Assembly: GCA_015655585.1 (NCBI GenBank)
Contig: JAATEV010000017.1
Span: 1-63,547 of the forward strand
Length of the DNA: 63,547 bases
Direction: 5' to 3'
From: Terriglobales bacterium
Lineage (GTDB): Bacteria; Acidobacteriota; Terriglobia; Terriglobales; Acidobacteriaceae
Shown: piece after piece, positions 52,501 through 59,540 of the stretch
Layout of the letters: every line of letters begins with the position of its first letter
Position numbering within the stretch: the first letter of the stretch is position 1
Program-made: the position numbers and the translations under genes
The notes under the pieces: model-generated
The model's input: only the letters and a program-made list of their open reading frames with translations
What the model was told of the DNA's origin: nothing
The model's database searches: none

Positions 52501-53391
52501 TTCCAGGAGAATCCATTCGCCACCGGCCAACCCACGCAGTTGCTCTCCGACCCCGGCAGCAGCGACTATAACGCGCTCCACGCCCAGGTCAAGCACGTGA
52601 CCCCCGGCTTCACCCTCATGATGAACTACTCTTACAGCCACGCATTCAGCAACCGCTACCTCGGCGACTACTACACCGCCGACGCAGCCATCATCAACTT
52701 CCGCACCCTGCGCGACCGTCGTCTCAGCCGCGTGCCCTCGCCCTACGACCTCCGCCACGCCTTCAAGGCCTACGCGCTCTACACCCTGCCCTTCAAAAGC
52801 AGCAACGGAGCTCTCAAGGAGGCCATCCAGGGCTGGACGCTCGGCACCATCTTCTCCTGGCAGAAGGGCCGCAACTTCAAGCTCCTCGGCGGCACCTACA
52901 CCTATAACTACTTCTCCAACCACTCCGGCCAGCCCGACTTCGCCGACTCCGGCGTAGTCCTCAACGGCATCAGCCCGCACCAGCTCCAGAAGTCCGTCGG
53001 CTACTACCCCGGCCCCAGCCCCACCGTTCCCCGCCTCATGATGGACCCCGCGGTCTTCGCCAGCGGCAAGGTAACGTCCGAGGCCACCGCCGGACAACTC
53101 GGCCAGACGGTCTTCCTCACCGGTCCCCAGTACGTCAACGCGGACCTCTCCATCTCCAAGGACTTCCCCATCTACGAGCGGCTGAAGCTCCAGTTCCAGA
53201 CCGAGATTCTCAACCTCTTCAACCACCCGGCCTGGGCAGTCGTAGACAGCTACTCCGCTGGCTCCAACAACCCGGCCCAATACATCACCCTGACCAACAA
53301 CCCCGTAGCCCCCGGCCAGCAGACCAACCCAGCCGGACTGAACTCCGGCGGCTCCCGTGACATCCAGTTCCGCCTGCAACTAGTCTTCTAG
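49543..53391 (+). CDS. Oar-type TonB-dependent receptor with carboxypeptidase-regulatory-like domain
   Basis: A very large outer-membrane receptor, 1282 aa, of the group expanded in Acidobacteriota and linked to uptake of large or complex substrates. It has a signal peptide (LLALSLVLALSPHRIFSQ), then a transthyretin-like CarboxypepD_reg domain at about residues 31-110 (GSLSGTVTDPSGSVIPNATL). The plug follows with DLPMNGRDALPFAQLTPGAQ near residue 150 and ITVDGMSNNF. The long beta-barrel ends in the aromatic terminus IQFRLQLVF, the usual barrel-assembly signal. ATG 49543 follows GGAGGA by 10 nt; the open frame extends upstream but lacks family sequence. The gene stands alone between direct repeats and ends at a strong terminator. 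The ligand is unknown. Confidence 0.93.
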   Translation: MTLRLRICLLALSLVLALSPHRIFSQATTVGSLSGTVTDPSGSVIPNATLTLTSPATGTSTTQTSNSEGAYIFPNLQVGTYRLSVAAQGFSDSIYNNVAVSTGRASNLNIALKIGAASQEVQVTANGQLLETTSNTLSTTITPDAIQDLPMNGRDALPFAQLTPGAQSGGDQRFTTFNALPNAALNITVDGMSNNFQRYRTSTTGFYSAAPLRLGAIEEVTVSTDNLTADAGAEGGVTLRFQIKRGTNQFHGNAFWQHQNSALNANTFANNAVGLRKSPYHLNDFGGSIGGPLWKDKLFFFFNYEQEFVPGSTKGTTNVLSPAAQAGNFTYTGTDGATHTVNVLNVAQNSGFPSAVNSMISDEFTQINKAIAGTNIQSTVLPYLNQSIWNYSTMQKNIYPTLRIDYQILPTLDIHAAYNMYWRDLPGTQIYQGDPNANGSFRSTYSTFTFGLDWTITPHIVNQLNLGVLNTQEEFNVGNSFNPFTGTNNIVFSAPNFVTAPSATSASQQNALNPYIPNYILPEPRNNPVRDIFDLVTWTHGKHSFTFGGDLRTSTSFDTGTNAPAAYNLGLADIDPAINGMFTAANFPNLDFNQSNHQDLYNAEYLYATLTGRVSSISGSNYIDSSSKTYKPLGAFREEEAQKVGGFYFQDAWRPTPHLALNYGLRFQFSGAIHNPNNFYTSPSLADLIGPSTRPFHPGELNGVADPQINLNPSPYSGDFKQPSPNFGFAWNPGFNNGNLVVRGGASISRYDEGWGPWEQATVGTNPGPQQTEFLNAGSPTNTPAGEFAAGSLSLGMVPGTGGIPATNKFPSTFAFPIAQSNFTFGSQPFATVDPNIRSPYIENWTLGIQEKIPWNTVFEANYVGNHVVHMWFLYDLNEINIFENGFLSEFQQAQANLASNGGPNSPNASFAGTHPTPIMNQAFGSGGDAFTNPSYVNFVATGQAAALANAIASSSTYFCNLVGGASFSPCANLGYSGSTPYAVNFFQENPFATGQPTQLLSDPGSSDYNALHAQVKHVTPGFTLMMNYSYSHAFSNRYLGDYYTADAAIINFRTLRDRRLSRVPSPYDLRHAFKAYALYTLPFKSSNGALKEAIQGWTLGTIFSWQKGRNFKLLGGTYTYNYFSNHSGQPDFADSGVVLNGISPHQLQKSVGYYPGPSPTVPRLMMDPAVFASGKVTSEATAGQLGQTVFLTGPQYVNADLSISKDFPIYERLKLQFQTEILNLFNHPAWAVVDSYSAGSNNPAQYITLTNNPVAPGQQTNPAGLNSGGSRDIQFRLQLVF

Positions 53392-53413
53392 CGGAACACC
53401 CTCCACCCCAACC

Positions 53414-53447
53414 GCATCTGGCTCGCCAAAGCGAGCCAGATGCTTTT
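53414..53447 (+). terminator. Rho-independent terminator of the TonB-dependent receptor
   Basis: GCATCTGGCTCGC and GCGAGCCAGATGC form a perfect 13-bp stem with loop CAAA, followed by TTTTAAAA, 23 bp after the stop. Confidence 0.93.
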
Positions 53448-53559
53448 AAAACAAAAAAAGCTGTCCCGAAAAACCAGCTCTCCGCCAGTTATCCAGAACA
53501 ACCTCTTTGCCTTTGCTTTAATCCTGTCTTTTAAATCGCTTTCCGTCTTTTATCCCTGA

Positions 53560-53645
53560 AAATCCAAGAAATCCGCGGTCGGCATTTAAAAATCCGCTCT
53601 TATCGCCTTTTAAATCCTTTGGATCACCGTTACGCCGTTAAACCC
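53560..53645 (+). repeat. CCGCGGTCGGC repeat, right copy flanking the receptor gene
   Basis: It contains ATCCGCGGTCGGCATTT followed by AAAAATCC, TATCG and a later ACGCC, in the same order as at 49094-49166. It lies between the receptor terminator and the 3' end of mqnE. Confidence 0.6.
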
Positions 53646-53656
53646 TGTAGAGCACG

Positions 53657-54808
53657 TCACACAGCAACTGTGAACGTATCCTCGCTTCGGGTAACCGCCC
53701 GATACAGCGTGTCCCGTTCAAACGGCACCCGCCCAGCCTCGGTAATCAACCGGACAAGATCAGCCCTTCGCATTCCCTGCGGAGTCGTCGCCCCGGCGTC
53801 GTGGTAGATCTTCTCCTCAATCACCGTCCCGTCGATATCGTCCGCCCCAAAGCGCAGCGAGATCTGCGCCATCTTCGGCGAGACCATCTGCCAGTAGCTC
53901 TTGATGTGCGGAAAATTATCCAGCATCAACCGCCCCACCGCAATCTGCCGCAGGTCGAGCATCCCTGTCGTCCGCGGAATATGCCCCAGAGCCGTATTCT
54001 CCGGATGGAACGCCAGAGGAATGAACGTCTGGAACCCGCCCGTCTCATCCTGCACCGCCCGCAGCTTCAGCAGATGGTCCACCCGGTCCTCTTCGTTCTC
54101 CACATGCCCATAGAGCATCGTAGCGTTCGACCGCAGCCCCATCTTGTGCGCCATCCGGGCCGTATCCAGCCACTCGCCGCCATCGATCTTGTGGTCGCAG
54201 ATGATGTGCCGCACCCGATCGGCAAAGATCTCCGCCCCGCCGCCCGGCATCGAGTCCACTCCCGCCGCCTTCATCCTCTCCAACGCCTCGGGAATCGTCA
54301 TCTTGCCGCGCTTCGCCAGAAACGCCACCTCCACCATCGTGAAGGCCTTGATATGCACCTTCGGGAACCGCACCTTCAGCCCCCGCACCAGGTCCATAAA
54401 ATATTCGAACGGCAGGTCAGGATGCAGACCGCCCACAATATGGAACTCCGTCACCGCCTCGGTATACCCGGAGGCCGCAGTCTCCCACGCCTCCTCCAGA
54501 GCCATCGTGTACGTTCCCGCCTCGCCCTTCTTCCGCCCGAACGCGCACAACCGGCACGACGACACGCACACATTCGTCGGGTTGATATGGCGATTCACGT
54601 TGAAGTAGGCCGTGTCCCCATGCAGCCTTTCCCGCATCTGGTTCGCCAGCCACCCCACCGCCAGAATGTCTCCCGTGCGATAGAGCGCCACCCCATCCTC
54701 AAAATTCAACCGCTCCCCCGCCTGAACCTTGGCCGCAATCGGCAACAAAGACGGGTCATCGGTCTGGAAGGAATGGCGGGAACGCAGGCTGCTGACTGAA
54801 AGGCTCAT
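53657..54808 (-). CDS. mqnE: Aminofutalosine synthase (radical SAM)
   Basis: MqnE joins the enolpyruvyl compound from chorismate to AdoMet, making aminofutalosine in the futalosine route to menaquinone. The 383-aa product has the radical-SAM cluster motif CVSSCRLC (Cys81, Cys85, Cys88) after RHINPTNV. The family-specific TEFHIVGGLHPDLPFEYFMD lies near residue 120, VHIKAFTMVEVAFLAKRG near 150, and DSMPGGGAEIF near 185. EFHIVGGLHP and PGGGAEIF favour MqnE over the related MqnC. The start at 54808 gives normal length. The preceding BNR gene ends 35 bp upstream on the same strand. Other mqn genes are absent from the window, and the UbiD homologue at 6176 might serve a later step. Confidence 0.92.
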   Translation of the reverse strand: MSLSVSSLRSRHSFQTDDPSLLPIAAKVQAGERLNFEDGVALYRTGDILAVGWLANQMRERLHGDTAYFNVNRHINPTNVCVSSCRLCAFGRKKGEAGTYTMALEEAWETAASGYTEAVTEFHIVGGLHPDLPFEYFMDLVRGLKVRFPKVHIKAFTMVEVAFLAKRGKMTIPEALERMKAAGVDSMPGGGAEIFADRVRHIICDHKIDGGEWLDTARMAHKMGLRSNATMLYGHVENEEDRVDHLLKLRAVQDETGGFQTFIPLAFHPENTALGHIPRTTGMLDLRQIAVGRLMLDNFPHIKSYWQMVSPKMAQISLRFGADDIDGTVIEEKIYHDAGATTPQGMRRADLVRLITEAGRVPFERDTLYRAVTRSEDTFTVAV

Positions 54809-54843
54809 ACTCCGATTCTATTCCCTCCCGGTGCCGAAAGAAC

Positions 54844-56877
54844 TCACTTCGTGGCCGCCAGTGTACTCGAATCCACCATCTGCGGCTGCACCACAATGCC
54901 GTCGAACAAGGTAGCACCCACCAGATGATCTCCCACCGGCCGCACAAACCGCAGGTTCCACCCCGTATTCCAGTACCGCACTGCCCTGTCCGGCAGATGC
55001 ACCGCAAACGCCACCGAGTTCTTGCTGTGCGCCGTAATCAGAATCCGCTGACCGGCATCGTCGTAGAAAAGGCTATTCACATCGTGGATCGCATACCCCG
55101 GCAGCGTCTGCCACGAGAGCCCCTTGTCCAGGCTGTAGAACACGCCCTCGCGTCCCCCAACCCACACTCCTCCCGCTCCATCCACCGCCATCGTCAGGAC
55201 CTGCGGCAACGCCTCCGGCAGCCTCACCTTCTCCCATGTCCTGCCGCCGTCGTTCGAGACCTCCGCCGCATTCAAAGACGCAACCCCGACCATGGCCCTC
55301 GCAGCCGAGACGAACTTCCACTCACGCCTCTCCGGCCCCGCAACCATCTTCCAACTCTCACCCGCCGAAGCGCTCTGCAACAGCCCCGCCGAAGTGGCCG
55401 CATACAGCGTATCGTCAGCGCGAGCCATCGCAAAGACTCCGCCATCGAACGGCTGTTCGCTAATACGAACCGGCTTAGCCGTCTTCACAGCCGCCACAGT
55501 GGCCCCGGCACGCGGACGCCTCGCAGCCGGAGCTGCCTTAGCCGTAGCCTTAACCCCGCTCGCACGAGCGCTCTCCTCCACCGCAACATCCGCAATGCGG
55601 CTCCAAATCTCGTCCTTCAGCCGGAAGAGTCCATGTGCCGTCCCCGCCAGAAACGTCCCATCGGAGGCCTGCCCCAGGCTGAAGATATCGCTCCCATTCA
55701 GCCCCGCGCTCTTCTGCATCCAGCTCAAGCCGCCGTTCTCGCTGACGAAGACTCCACCCCACTCCTTGTCGTTCACCACCCCCACATAAAGATTCGCCGG
55801 CTTCCCCCTGTCGGCAACATAAGCAGTAATCTGGCGCGCAGAAAACCCATTATTCGACGAACTGAACGAATTGCCCCCATCGTTGCTCGCCATCACTCCC
55901 GCCCTGTCCGTCGCCAGCAGCACACGATTCGTATTCACGGGATCGACGAAGACATCATTGACGATGACCTCCGGCGGAGTCGTGCGCAGCCAGTTCGCCC
56001 CCGAGTCCGCCGTCCGGAAAAGCCCTTCCGTCGTCCCGGCGAACACGATGTTCAGATTCTGCGGGTCCTGCATAAGCACCCTGGTTCTACGCGCAGTCGA
56101 AGGAATCCCCTGCACCTTGACGAACTTCGCCGCCGCATCTTCGCTCTTATAAATCCCCGAGCAGGCGCTCGCATAAACTACCTTCGGGTTCTTCGGATCG
56201 ACGATGATCGAAAACACATCCGAGTCATCGATAATTCCCTGCTTGATGTTGGTCCAGTGCTCGCCGCCGTCCGTCGTCTTCCACGGCAGATGCCACGTCC
56301 CGGCATAGATCACCTGCGGATCGACCGGGTCGATCGCAATCGACTCCACCTCATGGATCTCCTGGCTGCCCTCCGGACTAATCAGGCTCCAGTGCTCTCC
56401 GCCATCCGTCGAGCGATACACTCCCTTGAGCGTCCCAGCCACCAGAATCTTCGGATTCGACGGAGCAGCCGCAAACGAGCGTATCGACTGGCCGCGCATA
56501 TCCGGGGCGCTGGTCCAGTTCATGCCGCCGTCATTGCTGATATATAGCCCACCATCATGGCTTCCCACCACCCAGGCGCCCACCAGAATATGTTTTGAAT
56601 TGGTCCGGTCAATCACGATCGAGTCCAGAACCAGATCGTCCCGCTTGCCCACCGATGCAAGACGCTTCCAGTCTCCCCCACCGTTGCGCGTCTCATACAT
56701 CCATCCAGTCGCCGTTCCCAGGTACAGATGGGCGTGATTGGCCGGATCAACGGCAAAAGCCCGCGCATCGCCGCCATCAGGACCAAAGGGGAGCCAGTCC
56801 ACGGCATATGCCCGAAGACTGAAAAATAGTACAAGGAGTCCCAGCAGTGCTTTTATAGATCGGTCTCTTCTGTTCAA
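54844..56877 (-). CDS. Secreted BNR/sialidase-like repeat protein (beta-propeller)
   Basis: A 677-aa protein with a signal peptide (ALLGLLVLFFSLRAYA) and at least five BNR-type Asp-box repeats: YETRNGGGDW, YISNDGGMNW, YRSTDGGEHW, WKTTDGGEHW, and later EVSNDGGRTW. They repeat at roughly 50-90 residue spacing, as in VPS10/YCF48-like propellers. A low-complexity Ala/Lys/Arg segment near residue 455 divides the propeller into two parts. No catalytic Asp-Glu-Tyr-Arg set of a true sialidase is evident, so binding is more likely than hydrolysis. The start codon is TTG at 56877, with no in-frame ATG before residue 59. It is followed by mqnE 35 bp away; a shared transcript is likely but the functions do not obviously relate. 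Confidence 0.82.
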   Translation of the reverse strand: MNRRDRSIKALLGLLVLFFSLRAYAVDWLPFGPDGGDARAFAVDPANHAHLYLGTATGWMYETRNGGGDWKRLASVGKRDDLVLDSIVIDRTNSKHILVGAWVVGSHDGGLYISNDGGMNWTSAPDMRGQSIRSFAAAPSNPKILVAGTLKGVYRSTDGGEHWSLISPEGSQEIHEVESIAIDPVDPQVIYAGTWHLPWKTTDGGEHWTNIKQGIIDDSDVFSIIVDPKNPKVVYASACSGIYKSEDAAAKFVKVQGIPSTARRTRVLMQDPQNLNIVFAGTTEGLFRTADSGANWLRTTPPEVIVNDVFVDPVNTNRVLLATDRAGVMASNDGGNSFSSSNNGFSARQITAYVADRGKPANLYVGVVNDKEWGGVFVSENGGLSWMQKSAGLNGSDIFSLGQASDGTFLAGTAHGLFRLKDEIWSRIADVAVEESARASGVKATAKAAPAARRPRAGATVAAVKTAKPVRISEQPFDGGVFAMARADDTLYAATSAGLLQSASAGESWKMVAGPERREWKFVSAARAMVGVASLNAAEVSNDGGRTWEKVRLPEALPQVLTMAVDGAGGVWVGGREGVFYSLDKGLSWQTLPGYAIHDVNSLFYDDAGQRILITAHSKNSVAFAVHLPDRAVRYWNTGWNLRFVRPVGDHLVGATLFDGIVVQPQMVDSSTLAATK

Positions 56878-56941
56878 CGTATTCGCGCCCTGTCCGATAT
56901 GTATCCATCATAGCCACAGGACGAGCCTGTCGCCTTCAACA

Positions 56942-56977
56942 CAAAGGCTGACTGGGTTTGATCCCAGTCAGCCTTTG
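56942..56977 (-). terminator. Terminator of the OmpA-like gene
   Basis: CAAAGGCTGACTGGG and CCCAGTCAGCCTTTG form a perfect 15-bp stem with a 6-nt loop, 20 bp past the stop of the gene at 56998-58626. On the minus strand the stem ends in TTTG and continues TGTTG, so termination may rely on the A-T end of the stem. Confidence 0.75.
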
Positions 56978-56997
56978 TACATTGCTACGGAGTGTTG

Positions 56998-58626
56998 TTA
57001 CTTCTTGTGGTGACGGGTAGGCAGAGCCTTGCGGGGCTGAGCCTTGACCGCGCTTTCGTCCACCGAAGTGATACCGGTGCTGTCCAGCGTTGCACCAGCC
57101 GGGATCAACGTCGTCGTCACAGTCTGACCGTCCTGAGAACCGGTGTAGACCGAGATACGGCTGGCGTCGATGCCCTTCTCCGTTACCAGGTAGTCCTTCG
57201 TGTTGACTGCGCGCTCTGCAGCCAGCTTGCTTCCAGCCTTCTCGCTGCTTGCCGCGTTGCCGACGACTGCGAGCTTCGCATCGGAGGTACGCTGCAGGTT
57301 GAGCGAGATGTCATCGAGGCAAGCCTTCGCTTCGTTGTCCACGCGGGCCGGACGGCGCTTGTCACGCTCGAAGCTTACCGAGCAGAGCGAGCTGGTCGTC
57401 GGAGCCGGAGGCGCCGGAGGAGCATTGACCGTAACGGTCGTCGTCGCCGAGGCAGTCTGGCCCTTGTCGTCGACCACGTTGCAGGTCACCGTAATCGTTC
57501 CCGGAGCCGCGCTTGCGGTGCTCAGGGTAGCAGTCGAGGTGCTGCCCGAGACAGAACCGGACGACGCGCTGTAGCTGTAGGTCAGAGGACGATTCTGCGG
57601 GCTCACGCCGTTCGAAGTGATCGTCACAGAATCCCCAGGAGCAACCGTGGAGGGGTTCGCCGAGCAGCTTACCGTCGGCGGCTCATAGGCACGGACAGTG
57701 TACTGCGCCGAGCAGTCCGCCGTCTCGCCAGGCTTCTGGCCTGTCGATACGTGGCCCTTGACGGTATAGGTTCCGGGGTTAGCCGCCTTGGTGTCGATGT
57801 TCGCCGTGCTGGACGTGCCAGAGATCACGCCGCCATCCGCATTCCAGGTGTAGCTCGCCGTCTTCTTCGGATCCAGATTGCCAGCCGTACCGGTGACCGT
57901 GACCGGATCACCCGGGAAGACAGTCGTCGGAGCAACCGAGCAGGCATAGGTAACGGGAGGAGGAGGAATGATGTGGCCAAAGTGCAGCAGCAGACCGCTG
58001 CTCAACTCAACGCCGTTCAGGTTCGCGCGGCCGCCGATGTTGCCATGGGTCGGAACCGGGGTCGCAGGACCGTAGTTGACATGCATGTAGCGGTAGTCCG
58101 CTTCAAAGAGGCGAAGCCCGAGGCGGTGGTTGAAGAACGGCAGATCATAGTCCATGCCGCCGCCAGCGGTCAGAGTCGGACCCCACTGCCAGGGGTTGTG
58201 ATAGATGTCAGGATTTGACTGGTTCGGTCCGGAAAGCCGTGCACCACCGGCCAGGCCGTGTGCGAACACAGTAAAGTTCTGCATCGGATAGCGGAAGATA
58301 GGACCAGCGGAGATGGTGTAGAGACCGTCATTGTCCCCATCCGGATGGGCCGCAAAGATGATCTCGCCGCCAGCATACTTGTTGAAGTAGTAGGCGCCGC
58401 TTCCGATCGCACCCAGATCGATAGAGGAATAATTGATTCCGGAGGGCTTGTTCTGTCCGTGTGCGCCGAAGTAGGAATAGCCCAAGAACACATCGACCCG
58501 CGAGGGGTTGACTCCCACCGGGGCAGCAGCTCCAGATGTTTGCGCACCAGCGCTTGCAACTCCAAGACTGACCGCACATGCAGCCAGTACTAACCGGCTT
58601 ACACTACGAAACGGGCGATAAACCAT
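56998..58626 (-). CDS. OmpA-like surface protein with beta-barrel, two Ig/PKD-like domains and OmpA C-terminal domain
   Basis: A 542-aa outer-membrane protein. It has a signal peptide (LVLAACAVSLGVASAGA). An eight-strand OmpA-type barrel follows to about residue 210 (RVDVFLGYSYFGAHG through GLLLHFGHI). Next come the proline hinge IIPPPP and two Ig/PKD-like domains, each opening with a Cys (YACSVAPTTVFPGD; VSCSANPSTVAPGD). The last ~130 residues resemble the OmpA peptidoglycan-binding domain (AAERAVNTKDYLVTEKGIDA). The domain opens with FERDKRRPARVDNEA, which is diverged from the standard motif. The inserted Ig domains are unusual for OmpA and would lengthen the reach between membrane and wall. 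GGAGGA lies 8 nt before the ATG. It is monocistronic with its own terminator. Confidence 0.88.
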   Translation of the reverse strand: MVYRPFRSVSRLVLAACAVSLGVASAGAQTSGAAAPVGVNPSRVDVFLGYSYFGAHGQNKPSGINYSSIDLGAIGSGAYYFNKYAGGEIIFAAHPDGDNDGLYTISAGPIFRYPMQNFTVFAHGLAGGARLSGPNQSNPDIYHNPWQWGPTLTAGGGMDYDLPFFNHRLGLRLFEADYRYMHVNYGPATPVPTHGNIGGRANLNGVELSSGLLLHFGHIIPPPPVTYACSVAPTTVFPGDPVTVTGTAGNLDPKKTASYTWNADGGVISGTSSTANIDTKAANPGTYTVKGHVSTGQKPGETADCSAQYTVRAYEPPTVSCSANPSTVAPGDSVTITSNGVSPQNRPLTYSYSASSGSVSGSTSTATLSTASAAPGTITVTCNVVDDKGQTASATTTVTVNAPPAPPAPTTSSLCSVSFERDKRRPARVDNEAKACLDDISLNLQRTSDAKLAVVGNAASSEKAGSKLAAERAVNTKDYLVTEKGIDASRISVYTGSQDGQTVTTTLIPAGATLDSTGITSVDESAVKAQPRKALPTRHHKK

Positions 58627-58855
58627 TCGAATATTCCTCCACTCAAGGTGCTGCGTTTGTACGAATCTGTAACTCTAAGGAATCGCGTTATTGAAGTTCG
58701 ATTCCGTTCAGAATACTTCAGTTGCCAACCTGTCCAGTAAAAATTACTATCCGGCAACTATATTTTCAACAGTTTACCAAGCCAGACGGGAAAAAGTACC
58801 CTGGAAAGCACAATAACGTACCCGCACAGTAACTCATTGTTCACAATTGGGAAAG

Positions 58856-59467
58856 CTACGCCAGGTTCAGCGTCTTGCGTATCGTCCCGCGTTCCTGCTG
58901 GATCTTTTCCTGCAACAACGTAATCGCATACAGCAACTGTTCCGGCCGCGGAGGACATCCCGGCACATACACATCCACAGGAATCACCTGATTCACTCCC
59001 TGTAGCAGCGCATAATTGTTGAACACCCCGCCCGAGGTCGCGCACGCTCCCATCGAGATCACCCACTTCGGCTCCGGCATCTGTTCATACAGCCGCCGAA
59101 TCACGGGGGCCATCTTCTGCGACACCCGCCCCGCAATAATCATCAGGTCGCTCTGCCGCGGCGAAGGACGAAATACCTCCGCGCCAAACCGCGCGATATC
59201 GTACCGCGACCCGCCCATCGACATCATCTCGATCGCGCAGCACGCCAACCCGAAGGTCATCGGCCATACCGAGTTCTTCCGCACCCAGTTGATCGCCGCA
59301 TCCAGCGACGCCAGTACGATCCCGTCCGGCTGCTCGTCGCCCCAGCTTACCTCGTCCAGCTTCTCCCGGTTCTTGCCGAAGCTCTCCAGATTGCCGAAAA
59401 GATAACGGTCCTGTTTCTGCGGACCTGCCGCGGAACTCCCTGTAGTCGCGTTTGCCGGTGTGCTCAT
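58856..59467 (-). CDS. nuoB: NADH-quinone oxidoreductase subunit B
   Basis: The complex I subunit that binds cluster N2, next to the quinone site. The 203-aa product has the ligands Cys76 and Cys77 in [11 protein letters not shown], Cys142 in [10 protein letters not shown] and Cys171 in VPGCPPRPE. The N-terminal 40 residues are a variable, polar extension. The start at 59467 is just after GGAAG. It is separate from other nuo genes; only nuoI (4722-5225) is elsewhere in this window. It is downstream of glnD by about 75 bp on the same strand. Confidence 0.93.
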   Translation of the reverse strand: MSTPANATTGSSAAGPQKQDRYLFGNLESFGKNREKLDEVSWGDEQPDGIVLASLDAAINWVRKNSVWPMTFGLACCAIEMMSMGGSRYDIARFGAEVFRPSPRQSDLMIIAGRVSQKMAPVIRRLYEQMPEPKWVISMGACATSGGVFNNYALLQGVNQVIPVDVYVPGCPPRPEQLLYAITLLQEKIQQERGTIRKTLNLA

Positions 59468-59540
59468 GCTTCCAAGTATAGAACCGATGCCCAGAGAACG
59501 TTATTTATTTCCAACGGAAACTTTCCTCCCGCAGCCCCCG

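Noticed and set aside
50500-53379. A 959-codon open frame on the minus strand, opposite the TonB-dependent receptor
   Set aside because: It is the antisense shadow of a GC-rich coding region. The translation is low-complexity Gly/Val/Glu/Ala with no family features, while the plus-strand frame is a complete receptor.
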